Origin: Candidatus Bathyarchaeota archaeon
GTDB lineage: Archaea; Thermoproteota; Bathyarchaeia; Bathyarchaeales; Bathyarchaeaceae
Reading direction: 5' to 3'
Length of the DNA: 14,037 nt
NCBI GenBank assembly: GCA_029881555.1
Contig: JAOUMI010000007.1
Location: forward strand, 1-14,037
Position 1 is the stretch's first letter. Every line of letters begins with the position of its first letter. The position numbers and the translations under genes were made by a program. Below, in pieces: positions 1 through 7,889 of this stretch. A model generated the notes under the pieces. That model was not told where the DNA came from, searched no databases, and was given only the letters and a program-made list of their open reading frames with translations.

Positions 1-2574
1 GACATCGACGGCGTTTCAGAGGAAAATCTGAAAAAATTCTTTGACCCGGCTTACATGGCTTCATATTACACGAAGGAGAGCCGGAAAGCTGTAAGGCGAA
101 TGGGTTTTTCGATAGATTGGAGAAGGGAATTTCACACAACTTCCCTATGCCCAACGTTCAGCAAGTTTATCGAGTGGCAGTGCGAGCAGTTACGAGAAAT
201 GGGATACATTATCCAAGGAACATACCCGGTGGTTTGGTGTCCCCACGATAAAAGCCCCACAGGAGATCATGACCGCCAAGAGGGAGAAGGAATCGTACCC
301 GAAGAATACATGCTCATGAAGTTCAGAATGGAAGACACTTATCTTCCCGCAGCAACCTTCAGACCTGAAACCATCTACGGCGTTACAAACATGTTTATAC
401 ATCCCGATGCCGACTACGTCAAAGCCCGCGTCAACGGTGAGCAGTGGATTATCAGCGAGATTGCCGCTAATAAACTGAAGGAGCAAAAAAGAAAGGTCGA
501 GATCGTAGGTCGATTCAAGGGCAGAGAGATCATTGGAAAACATTTTGTGAGTCCCATAAGCGACAGAAAAATGTTGATTCTGCCGGGATGGTTCGTAAGC
601 CCTTCGAACGCAACTGGAGTTGTCTACAGTGTCCCCTCCCACGCGCCTTTTGATTGGGTGGCCTTGAGAGACTTGCAGGGAAAGCCTGAGTTACTTAAGG
701 AGTTTGGTATCGACCCTGACGAGGTGAAGAAAATACAGCCTATTTCCATGATTCGCGTGGAGGACTATGGAGAGCACCCCGCCGTAGAACTGGTGGAACG
801 GATGGGAGTGAAGGATCAGTATGATCCTAAGGCTGAAGAAGCGACGAAATTGCTTTACAAAAAGGAGTTTCACGGCGGTGTGCTGAAGGACATCTGCGAG
901 TACTCCGGAAGAATGGTTTATGAAGTGAAGGAAACTTTGATTCAAGACTTTAAGGAGAAGGGCATCGCCGATTCTATGTACGATTTGCCTCAACCAGTCG
1001 TATGTCGGTGTCTAACCCCTTGCATAGTTAAGGTGCTTGAGGACCAGTGGTTTCTGAGATACTCAGACGAAGCTTGGAAGGAAAAGGCCAAGGAAGCGCT
1101 GAATCAAGCTTCTGTCTACCCAAAGTCAGCCGTACAATGGTTCCTCAACATCATCGACTGGCTAAGAGAGTGGCCTTGCGCAAGAAAAACCGGTTTGGGC
1201 ACACCCATGCCCTGGAGCCCAGACTGGATCGTTGAAACGCTGACCGACTCCACTGTGTACATGGCCTTCTACACGATAAACAAGCACATAAGACAGTACG
1301 ACCTAAAGCCGGAGCAACTGACCCGTGAAGTTTTCGACTACCTGTTTTATGGCAAAGGCGATGTCGAAAAAGTGGCTGAGAAATCGAATATGGACCCTGA
1401 GGTTTTGGAGTCGATGCGAAGCGAGTTCCTATACTGGTATCCGGTAGACCTAAGAGTCTCTGCTAAAGAACTGGTTCCAAACCATCTAACTTTCTTCCTG
1501 TTCCATCACGCGGCGCTGTTTCCAGAACATCTGCCTAGAGGCATTGGCGTAAACGGTGTTCTAAGCATTGAGGGCAAAAAAATGTCAAAGTCAAAGGGCA
1601 ACTTCGTAACGCTGAGGGGCGCCATTGATCAGTACGGGGCCGACGCCACACGCTGTGCGTTGCTGTTGGGTGGGGAGGGAATGGATGACCCAGACTGGAG
1701 AGGCGAAAACGTTCGCGACGTTAGAGTCAAGCTTCGAGGCTTCTACAACCTAGCCAACAGCATAATCGAAACGGCGAGAGAAAAGAAAACTGGGCATCTG
1801 GAAGAGTGGCTGATCAGTATGTTGCAGCATCGAATCAAGAACGTGACAGAAAACATGGAGATACTGAAGACTAGGACAGCCACAGAGAACGCGCTCTTCG
1901 AGGTTTGGAACGACTTCCGTTGGTATATTCGAAGGAAGGAAAAAACCGATTCAAAAGTTCTGAGGCAGGCTTTAGAGACTTGGATACGGTTGCTGGCCCT
2001 CTTTGCACCCTACGTCTGCGAGGAAATCTGGAACAAGATGGGAAGAGAAGGCTTTGTTTCCTTGGCTGAATGGCCGACATACGATGAAACGAAAGTTAAC
2101 GTTCGAGCTGAGGAAACTGAGAATTTAATTAAAAACGTGCTGGAGGACACTTCGAACATACTTCGTGCAACAAAAATGGTGCCAAAGAAAATCTGTTACT
2201 ATTCCGCCGCGCCTTGGAAATGGAAGGTCTACCTGACAGCACTGAAAAAGTCGATTTCCGCGAAGATCGCCTTAGGCGACTTAATGAAAGAACTGATGAC
2301 GCATCCAGACTTGAAGGGGATGGCGAAAAAGGTTTCAAGATTCGCCCGCCAAATTGTCGATGAAGTCAACCAGATGCCCGACGACAAAAGACAGAGACGG
2401 CTTAAGATAGGGAGCATCGATGAAAAGCAAACGCTTAGGGAGGCGGAAAGCTTCTTCGAACGAGAATTCAACGCAAAGATACACGTCTATAGTGAGGAAG
2501 ACCCGCAGCGCTACGACCCTAAAAGGAAGGCTGAACTAGCCAGACCTTACCGCCCTGCCATCTACATCGGATAA
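1..2574 (+). CDS. leuS: Leucyl-tRNA synthetase, archaeal type (5' end outside window)
   Basis: Class I aminoacyl-tRNA synthetase that charges tRNA-Leu in the cytoplasm. The frame is open to base 1, so 857 residues are visible and roughly the first 100, including the HIGH motif, are missing. Seen in order: the archaeal-style PTGDHDRQEGEG stretch of the catalytic core; a CP1 editing domain starting near fragment residue 119 (TFRPETIYG) and holding GVVYSVPSHAPFDW near residue 206; the KMSKS loop at fragment residues 527-531 (bases 1579-1593); then the helical anticodon-binding domain and the archaeal C-terminal extension ending RPAIYIG. The ATG at base 55 lies inside the conserved core and is not the start. 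No frame break is visible. The gene converges on the channel gene that ends at 2620. Its codon use is GC-richer (58% in the sampled line 1201-1260) than that of the inositol cluster. Confidence 0.97.
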   Translation, partial: DIDGVSEENLKKFFDPAYMASYYTKESRKAVRRMGFSIDWRREFHTTSLCPTFSKFIEWQCEQLREMGYIIQGTYPVVWCPHDKSPTGDHDRQEGEGIVPEEYMLMKFRMEDTYLPAATFRPETIYGVTNMFIHPDADYVKARVNGEQWIISEIAANKLKEQKRKVEIVGRFKGREIIGKHFVSPISDRKMLILPGWFVSPSNATGVVYSVPSHAPFDWVALRDLQGKPELLKEFGIDPDEVKKIQPISMIRVEDYGEHPAVELVERMGVKDQYDPKAEEATKLLYKKEFHGGVLKDICEYSGRMVYEVKETLIQDFKEKGIADSMYDLPQPVVCRCLTPCIVKVLEDQWFLRYSDEAWKEKAKEALNQASVYPKSAVQWFLNIIDWLREWPCARKTGLGTPMPWSPDWIVETLTDSTVYMAFYTINKHIRQYDLKPEQLTREVFDYLFYGKGDVEKVAEKSNMDPEVLESMRSEFLYWYPVDLRVSAKELVPNHLTFFLFHHAALFPEHLPRGIGVNGVLSIEGKKMSKSKGNFVTLRGAIDQYGADATRCALLLGGEGMDDPDWRGENVRDVRVKLRGFYNLANSIIETAREKKTGHLEEWLISMLQHRIKNVTENMEILKTRTATENALFEVWNDFRWYIRRKEKTDSKVLRQALETWIRLLALFAPYVCEEIWNKMGREGFVSLAEWPTYDETKVNVRAEETENLIKNVLEDTSNILRATKMVPKKICYYSAAPWKWKVYLTALKKSISAKIALGDLMKELMTHPDLKGMAKKVSRFARQIVDEVNQMPDDKRQRRLKIGSIDEKQTLREAESFFEREFNAKIHVYSEEDPQRYDPKRKAELARPYRPAIYIG

Positions 2575-2619
2575 AAGCATATCTAAGCAAGATTCCACAA
2601 GACGTTAGTGCCCTCTAAA

Positions 2620-3543
2620 CTAGACATCTTTGGCGGCTTTTTTACTGTATTTATCCCAGTTCTTAATTATCTCATTTAGAAGTTTGCGCTGTAGGTCATA
2701 GAATCCTTCAACGTCCTTCTCTTTAAAAAAAACCCTCACAGCAAAAGTTCTCTGAAGCCTGTCTAGTCCAACGCTTCCCATGTAACCCGTGCAACCCGTA
2801 GCAATGGTAAGCTCAGGCTTCTTTACGAACACTTCTTTGTGCTTATTGTAGAAAGAGTCAATAACCGGGGCAATACATTTTTGGATTAACTCCGTATTGG
2901 TAATGTCCCCAGGAAGGGTAGGTGGAAAGCCCACCCTGAACGTATAGTCAACTATGTCCTCTTTGGAGAAGTTCAAGATTCGGCTGTCCAACACCTGTCT
3001 ATTGGGGATCTCAATGAGGTTGTGGGTAGACATGTAGATTTTCGTGTAGTTAACCGTTATCTCTCTAACTTGGCCTTCCATATCGCCGATCTTCACGTAG
3101 TCCGATACTGTGAAGGGCCTAGATATCATGATGTACAATCCAGCTAGGAAATTTCCAACGGTCTGTGTAGCGGCGAAACCTATGGCTGCGCCACCTAGAG
3201 CAGAGAGACTCAAAATGACGCCAGTGTCTATGTTGAATACTGGGAGAATGATTGTTATAGCTACGGCAAATATGAGGATTCGCGCCATCACCTTGAACAT
3301 GTTCTCTATGTGCTCCATCAACCCGATCCTCTTAGAATACCGCTTGATCGCTCTTCCAATCAGTCGATCGGCGACGATCGCCCCGACTAAAACGATGATC
3401 GCTTTCAAAGCCAAGATCATATTTTCTGAGGTAACAAAGTCTAAAGCTCCTAACTCTTGAAGAACGCCCCATTGCTTTGCGAAATAGGCGATTGCACCAA
3501 CAGCCGCAATTGTTAAGACGATGGCCGTAACCCTCTTATTCAA
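2620..3543 (-). CDS. MscS-family small-conductance mechanosensitive channel
   Basis: Predicted membrane channel that opens under membrane tension and releases solutes on hypo-osmotic shock. The 307 residues fit the short MscS form. Hydrophobic segments lie near residues 6-22, 42-62, 86-104 and 108-140. The last is the pore-lining helix, rich in Gly and Ala (SALGGAAIGFAATQTVGNFL), followed by the family signature SRPFTVSDYVKIGDMEG and the beta domain (NLIEIPNRQVL). A C-terminal alpha/beta domain follows. The start is TTG at 3543-3541; a TAA stop lies directly upstream in frame, and the first internal ATG would remove the first helix, so TTG is the sensible choice. No clear Shine-Dalgarno precedes it, which suggests translation coupled to the regulator gene ending 16 bases upstream. 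The conducted substrate cannot be read from sequence. Confidence 0.9.
   Translation of the reverse strand: MNKRVTAIVLTIAAVGAIAYFAKQWGVLQELGALDFVTSENMILALKAIIVLVGAIVADRLIGRAIKRYSKRIGLMEHIENMFKVMARILIFAVAITIILPVFNIDTGVILSLSALGGAAIGFAATQTVGNFLAGLYIMISRPFTVSDYVKIGDMEGQVREITVNYTKIYMSTHNLIEIPNRQVLDSRILNFSKEDIVDYTFRVGFPPTLPGDITNTELIQKCIAPVIDSFYNKHKEVFVKKPELTIATGCTGYMGSVGLDRLQRTFAVRVFFKEKDVEGFYDLQRKLLNEIIKNWDKYSKKAAKDV
2638..2643 (+). terminator. Possible oligo-T terminator for leuS
   Basis: A run of six T on the plus strand about 65 bases after the leuS stop, lying inside the end of the convergent channel gene. Archaeal RNA polymerase can terminate at short T runs without a hairpin. No stem is visible, so this is only a candidate. 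Confidence 0.25.
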
Positions 3544-3559
3544 TTAAAGGAACCATCGC

Positions 3560-4177
3560 TCAATCGCCTGAGGATGCTTTTGGCATTCTACTCGCGGTCG
3601 GGGCAATCAAATCAAAAAAGTCCTTCCATTCGCTTTTATTCATAACCTCTTCAAGCGCTTCGCTGTAGATCATAATTAGTAGTGTTTCCCTGTTCAAGGA
3701 TGCTTCCGTTTTTTCGTATCTTTTTCCGACCTTGACCGTTTGCCTCGCAATCTCCTGCGCCAGCTCTTTGAGTTCATGGGAGGTTACCTTGATGGGTTCT
3801 CCCCGCCTCTTCCCCACGAGCTGGAAGACGCTTAATATACCACGTAACCGTTCTATGTGGAACTGAAGAAAGTATTTTTGTAGATGAAGAGGAGTTTTCT
3901 CATAGTCTTCTATGAACAGGTTTGAGGTTGTCTCATAATACTTCTGGAGTATTCCATGGGATTCCACCTTACTACGCGCAACTCGGATGAGTCTCGATTT
4001 GCTCAACAACTGAAGATGATGCTTCACTGAAGGTTTGGTAAGATTCAATTTTCTAGCGAGTTGAGTTTGAGTTTGTGGCTCATGTCTCAGTTGACGCAGT
4101 ATCTCTCTACGTACGGGATCTGCCAGTATTTTGATGATTTTGGACTCATGAACTACCCTAACAACTTTTCTTGCCAT
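3560..4177 (-). CDS. ArsR-like winged-helix transcriptional regulator
   Basis: A 205-residue protein with a winged helix-turn-helix at about residues 10-85: KIIKILADPVRREILRQL is helix 1-2, TQTQLARKLNLTKPSVKHHLQLL is the helix-turn-helix, and the wing follows. This is the ArsR/HTH_20 style common in archaea. The rest is helical (EDYEKTPLHLQKYFLQFHIERL and on), probably for dimerisation or ligand sensing. No metal-binding cysteines are seen, so it is probably not a metal sensor. ATG at 4177 is preceded by GTGATC six bases upstream, complementary to the 16S 3' end, and by a TATA-like box. Its stop lies 16 bases before the channel gene, so the two are probably co-transcribed and this protein may control the pair. 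The signal it responds to is unknown. Confidence 0.85.
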   Translation of the reverse strand: MARKVVRVVHESKIIKILADPVRREILRQLRHEPQTQTQLARKLNLTKPSVKHHLQLLSKSRLIRVARSKVESHGILQKYYETTSNLFIEDYEKTPLHLQKYFLQFHIERLRGILSVFQLVGKRRGEPIKVTSHELKELAQEIARQTVKVGKRYEKTEASLNRETLLIMIYSEALEEVMNKSEWKDFFDLIAPTASRMPKASSGD

Positions 4178-4212
4178 TTTTCAGATCACTGTTCTATAGA
4201 GTTTTTCGTAAA

Positions 4213-4222
4213 GTTTATATTT
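4213..4222 (-). promoter_or_regulatory. TATA-like box for the regulator/channel unit
   Basis: On the minus strand this reads AAATATAAAC, about 40 bases upstream of the regulator ATG at 4177. An initiation site about 25 bases downstream would fall near 4192 and leave a short leader that contains the GTGATC ribosome binding site. The call rests on sequence match and spacing only. Confidence 0.5.
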
Positions 4223-4240
4223 GCAGGGGGTATATTAGGG

Positions 4241-4255
4241 TTACCTTATCGGTAA
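4241..4255. repeat. Short inverted repeat between divergent genes
   Basis: TTACC and GGTAA arms separated by five bases, sitting upstream of the TATA-like box of the regulator gene and about 100 bases upstream of the inositol-phosphate synthase start. The position suits an operator for a dimeric winged-helix protein. Five-base arms can occur by chance in AT-rich DNA. Confidence 0.25.
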
Positions 4256-4357
4256 TAAAAATCAAACCGATTCGATTGCTATACCTCTCCGCGCCACTAT
4301 TAGTACCCCTTCCGCATAATATGGTGGCCCGGATCGTTACGTTAGTTGGTGTAAGAT

Positions 4358-5431
4358 ATGAAAATTAAAGTTGCAATAGCAGGAGTAGGTAATTGCGCTT
4401 CGGCTCTTATTCAGGGTGTTAAATATTACAAAGACGCCAAGGAGGATTCAGAGGGCCTAGGCTTAATGCACGCAGACTTTGGGGGATATCACGTTCGAGA
4501 CATAGAGTTTGTGGCGGCTTTTGACGTGAATAAGCTCAAGATCGGGCGAGACTTGAGTGAAGCTATTTTCGCAAGGCCCAACTGTTGTGTGAAGTTTGCC
4601 AACATGCCTAACCTAGGTGTAAAGGTGCTTCCTGGACCGATACTTGACGGAGTAGCCACGCACATGAAAATTCCTTTCAAAGCCTATAGCGAAGATAAAG
4701 ACCCTGTAGATGTGGGAGACGTCCTTGAAGAGAGCCGAGCTGATATGTTGCTAAATTTTCTACCCGTTGGCAGCTTTCATGGAACAAGACATTATGCCAA
4801 AGCTTGCCTTGAAGCTGGCTGCGCTTTCGTCAATTGTATTCCTGAGTTCGTTGTCAGCGAACAAAAATGGGCAAAGAAGTTTGAAGATGCGGGATTGTCC
4901 GCGGCAGGTGATGACATCAAAAGTCAAGTTGGAGCGACCATAATCCATCGGGCACTCGTTGATCTGTTGGTTTCCAGAGGAGTAAAGATTGAGAAAACAT
5001 ATCAGCTAAACGTGGGTGGCAACACTGATTTCCTAAACATGACAGCTGAGAACAGGTTGGAAACCAAACGAATCAGCAAGACCGAAGCCGTCAAAAGCCT
5101 TGTTCCCTACGACGTTCAAACTTGGGCGGGTCCAAGCGGACACATTCCCTTTTTGAAGGACAACAAGGTATGCCACATGTACATAAAAGGTCGCAAGTTT
5201 GGAAACACTCCGGTAACTATCGACATGAAGCTTTCAGTTGAGGACTCGCCTAACAGTGCTGGTATGGTTATAGACGTAATTAGGGCCACCAAACTAGCGT
5301 TAGACAGAGGTGTGGGAGGACCATTGACCAGCATCTCAGCATATGCATTCAAACACCCACCAGATCAGGTGCCGGACCACATCGCCAGACAAAGAGTGGA
5401 AGAGTTCATTCAAGGGAAACGAGAGCGTTGA
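4358..5431 (+). CDS. ino1: Inositol-1-phosphate synthase (Ino1 family)
   Basis: Converts glucose 6-phosphate to L-myo-inositol 1-phosphate using NAD+ inside the cell (EC 5.5.1.4). This is the entry step to archaeal inositol phospholipids and, in some thermophiles, to di-myo-inositol phosphate. The 357-residue length suits the short archaeal/actinobacterial form. Seen: N-terminal Rossmann nucleotide loop GVGNCASALIQG (9-20), GDDIKSQVG (184-192), NVGGNTDFLNM (218-228) and EDSPNSAGM (295-303), all family hallmarks. ATG at 4358 is preceded by TTGGTG five bases upstream. The gene opens a plus-strand run; the next gene starts 31 bases after its stop with its own ribosome site, so the two are likely co-transcribed. 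That suggests the product feeds a lipid or glycan pathway rather than compatible-solute synthesis, but this is an inference. Confidence 0.95.
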   Translation: MKIKVAIAGVGNCASALIQGVKYYKDAKEDSEGLGLMHADFGGYHVRDIEFVAAFDVNKLKIGRDLSEAIFARPNCCVKFANMPNLGVKVLPGPILDGVATHMKIPFKAYSEDKDPVDVGDVLEESRADMLLNFLPVGSFHGTRHYAKACLEAGCAFVNCIPEFVVSEQKWAKKFEDAGLSAAGDDIKSQVGATIIHRALVDLLVSRGVKIEKTYQLNVGGNTDFLNMTAENRLETKRISKTEAVKSLVPYDVQTWAGPSGHIPFLKDNKVCHMYIKGRKFGNTPVTIDMKLSVEDSPNSAGMVIDVIRATKLALDRGVGGPLTSISAYAFKHPPDQVPDHIARQRVEEFIQGKRER

Positions 5432-5451
5432 AATTCTTGGCTCGCATGATT

Positions 5452-5457
5452 AAGGTG
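5452..5457 (+). promoter_or_regulatory. Ribosome binding site of the methyltransferase/glycosyltransferase gene
   Basis: AAGGTG five bases before the ATG at 5463. It is complementary to the archaeal 16S 3' end and fixes the start of the fusion gene. Confidence 0.6.
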
Positions 5458-5462
5458 CCGCT

Positions 5463-7340
5463 ATGAGAATATCGAAACCTAAGCAAATTCGATGTTACTG
5501 GAACGAGAAATCAAACGTATATAAAGATGCACAGTGGACTGGGAGCAAGATTGCAAGGTTTGATTACGCTCAGACCAAGAAGGCCTTACTAAGGAGTTTA
5601 AATCCAACCGGAAGCGACAAGATTTTAGAGATCGGCTGTGGACCAGGAACATGGACAGATCTAATCGCAAGTAAATGTTCCACGTTAGTAGCGATAGATA
5701 TATCTGAGAAAATGATAGAGAAAGCGAAGGAAAATATCCATAACGATAACGTGACTTTCATTAACTCCGATTTCATGAATTGCGATTTAAAGGTAAGATT
5801 CGACAAGATTTTTTCGGTGAGAGTTTTCGAGTACATTTCAAACAAAAAAGAATTTTTCAGAAAAGCCTATTCTCTGCTCAATCCTGACGGAGAACTTGTG
5901 ATAATAACGAAAACCAAAGATTCCTTGTGGGATTTTTACAAAAGGTTAAAGAAATTTTTGGGATTCTACCATCGGAACAACTTTGATGAGGTGCGCCTTT
6001 ATTCGTGGTATGGAAGCATCTCAGTTGATCTCGTAAGAACCTTGTTGAAAAGCAACAAGTTTTCAATCACGAACATTTCACCTGTTATAATTAGGCTCCC
6101 AATTTTCGTGAGAGGAAATGATGAAGTTCCCTTTATACCAAAAAAGTTGGAAAGTATAGCACTTCGAGTTTTCTGTATCCTTTCTGAAAATTTACCTAAA
6201 ATGCCCACTTATGTCCCTTTTTTCCTTTCAGAATCTTACGTGATTCATGCGATTAAGAACATGATGAAAAAACGTGAAAGCTCGGTGAGAGGAGTAAAGA
6301 ATTCGTCAGAGCTTTCTATTTCAGTGGTTATCTGCACCAAGAACAGAAGAAAAGCTCTAAGAAGATGCGTGGATTCCATTGTCAACCAGAGCTGTCGACC
6401 CAGAGAAATAATAATCGTAGATGACGCTTCCGGAAGGAAAACAAAAGAAGCGATCAACGAAATCGTGAACAACTGCAGAATCCAAACTAGGTTAATCGTC
6501 AACGAAGAGAGAATAGGATCTGCGGCATCAAGAAATCGGGGAATCAGGGCTGCAAAATTTGACATCGTGGCTTTCTTGGATGACGATTGCTCTGCTGATA
6601 AGGATTGGTTGGAGGAGCTATTGAAGTATTATGAATCTGAGTTAGTTGTTGGTGTTGGAGGACCAGTAATCGAGTTGGGGAGAAAGGTCCGAACAAAAGC
6701 AAAACCCAAGAAATACATGTACATCTCAAGATCGGGAAATGTAGTTAACAACACAAGACTAGGATCAGAAGAAGAACTAGGGAAATTAGATTTCAAACTT
6801 GTCGATTTTTTTCAGGGCGGCAATATGTCCTACAGAAAAGATGTACTCATCAGACTTGATGGATTCGATGAGAACTTTAAAGGCAATGGATATAGAGAAG
6901 AGACCGATCTGGGGATCAGAAGTAGCAGAATGGGTGTTCAGATTTTCAACCCTAACGCTTACACTTTTCATTACTCTGCTGAAAAAGGGGGATGTAGAGA
7001 TTTTGTGAAATTCAACATGGCACGCTTCCTACATTGGAAGATTAGAAACACTTGCTTGCTCCTAATGAAACATTACTCCCTCTTGAACGCTTTGGGAAAG
7101 ATCAAATGCCAATTCGAAAGAGAAATTCTGGGAATAGCCGAAGGAAAACCGAACTTGGATACTCGAGAAAAGTTTTATCCACATGTTTGTAAGTTGGTTT
7201 CGATCATTTACGTTATTGGCGGCGTTATCAGCGGCATTATCTCAGGATTCTGTGTGCGTGCGCACAGAAATGAAATGCCCATTGACGATCCTGTAGACCA
7301 CGTTACAGAAACAGTTGAAAAAGCCGTGGTGAGTGAGTGA
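5463..7340 (+). CDS. Fusion: SAM methyltransferase + GT2 glycosyltransferase
   Basis: A 625-residue two-domain enzyme. Residues about 45-150 form a class I SAM-dependent methyltransferase: motif I ILEIGCGPGT (54-63), acidic AIDIS (77-81), NSDF (101-104) and NPDGELVIITK (140-150). Residues 150-280 are a basic helical linker. Residues 285-510 are a GT-A fold family 2 glycosyltransferase: SVVICTKNR (287-295), IIIVDDAS (316-323), the FLDDDCS metal/nucleotide-sugar site (371-377), GGNMSYR acceptor region (452-458), and REETDLG (478-484) carrying the probable catalytic acid. A hydrophobic segment at 577-597 may anchor it to the membrane. It probably adds and methylates a sugar on a lipid or surface glycan; donor and acceptor are unknown. 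It is AT-rich compared with leuS (33% GC in line 5701-5760), which may indicate transfer. No frame break is visible at the domain junction. Confidence 0.88.
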   Translation: MRISKPKQIRCYWNEKSNVYKDAQWTGSKIARFDYAQTKKALLRSLNPTGSDKILEIGCGPGTWTDLIASKCSTLVAIDISEKMIEKAKENIHNDNVTFINSDFMNCDLKVRFDKIFSVRVFEYISNKKEFFRKAYSLLNPDGELVIITKTKDSLWDFYKRLKKFLGFYHRNNFDEVRLYSWYGSISVDLVRTLLKSNKFSITNISPVIIRLPIFVRGNDEVPFIPKKLESIALRVFCILSENLPKMPTYVPFFLSESYVIHAIKNMMKKRESSVRGVKNSSELSISVVICTKNRRKALRRCVDSIVNQSCRPREIIIVDDASGRKTKEAINEIVNNCRIQTRLIVNEERIGSAASRNRGIRAAKFDIVAFLDDDCSADKDWLEELLKYYESELVVGVGGPVIELGRKVRTKAKPKKYMYISRSGNVVNNTRLGSEEELGKLDFKLVDFFQGGNMSYRKDVLIRLDGFDENFKGNGYREETDLGIRSSRMGVQIFNPNAYTFHYSAEKGGCRDFVKFNMARFLHWKIRNTCLLLMKHYSLLNALGKIKCQFEREILGIAEGKPNLDTREKFYPHVCKLVSIIYVIGGVISGIISGFCVRAHRNEMPIDDPVDHVTETVEKAVVSE

Positions 7341-7611
7341 TTTCGAAGAGCTATCAATCAATTTCATTGGGCGCGCCGGGAGAAAGCATTCAGTGGTGGG
7401 AAAAGATCCATCAAGACTAGTCGTTGCAGCACTCTGCTTAGTCTCTAGACTCAGTAAAGAAAACATAGCGCAAAGCCGCCTTGCTGAAACGGCAGACGTC
7501 ACCGAATTTACAATAAGAAACAGAAAACAAGACTTGATGAAAAGGCTCAACCCAAACTCAGTTGACGCTCGCATGACAGGTGTGAAGGTTGAAACGTATG
7601 GATTTAACTGA
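7333..7611 (+). CDS. Miniature TFIIB-like protein (partial second cyclin repeat)
   Basis: A 92-residue protein. Residues about 22-70 match the second cyclin repeat of archaeal TFB/TFIIB closely: VGKDPSRLVVAALCLVSRLS aligns with the canonical GKDPAGLAAAALYIAS, and QSRLAETADVTEFTIRNR with TQREVAEVAGVTEVTVRNR. That last helix pair normally contacts the BRE and TATA-bound TBP. The zinc ribbon, B-reader, first cyclin repeat and the first helix of the second repeat are all absent. The start is GTG at 7333, overlapping the fusion gene's stop by 8 bases, with a TGA in frame directly before it, so no longer form is possible. This overlap suggests translational coupling. It could be a small DNA- or TBP-binding regulator, or a degraded remnant kept open by chance; the intact frame and overlap favour a real gene. 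Confidence 0.7.
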   Translation: MSDFEELSINFIGRAGRKHSVVGKDPSRLVVAALCLVSRLSKENIAQSRLAETADVTEFTIRNRKQDLMKRLNPNSVDARMTGVKVETYGFN

Positions 7612-7792
7612 ACTAGAAAAGAAAACTTACGAATTTATAAAAGCGGCTGGAGAGATTCAGCCCAAGAACATGCCTGACAACAGAATGATGGGCGCGATTG
7701 CCAACCTTGAGAACAAAGGGCTAGTGGAAATCTACAAGTACACTAGCATCTATCGACGGAAGAAAAAGAAGTTTGTTAGGGCAAAAAAGTAG
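7598..7792 (+). CDS. Small basic winged-helix-like protein, function unknown
   Basis: A 64-residue protein (MDLTELEKKTYEFIKAAG...). It has two or three predicted helices with the pattern of a winged helix (LEKKTYEFIKAAGEI, then MMGAIANLENKGLVEIYKY resembling recognition helix and wing) and a strongly basic tail YRRKKKKFVRAKK suited to nucleic-acid binding. ATG at 7598 is preferred over the in-frame TTG at 7589 because AAGGT lies eight bases upstream of it. It overlaps the end of the TFIIB-like gene by 14 bases in another frame, so the two are probably translated together. I do not recognise a named family. A DNA- or RNA-binding role is inferred from charge, size and its neighbour. Confidence 0.6.
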   Translation: MDLTELEKKTYEFIKAAGEIQPKNMPDNRMMGAIANLENKGLVEIYKYTSIYRRKKKKFVRAKK

Positions 7793-7889
7793 TACTTAGC
7801 ACGCTGACGATAATACCGTGATTTTGAGACGTGTTCGAGTTTGTATGCTCGCACAAGGTCTATTTTCACTTCAGGTGGCTTAGCATTCG

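Noticed and set aside
3110..3460. Plus-strand 116-codon frame opposite the MscS gene
   Set aside because: Antisense to the conserved pore region; no independent coding features.
4314..4323. GCATAATATG as a TATA box for ino1
   Set aside because: Weak match, and the sequence around it gives several equally good AT-rich candidates, so I did not list it as a feature.
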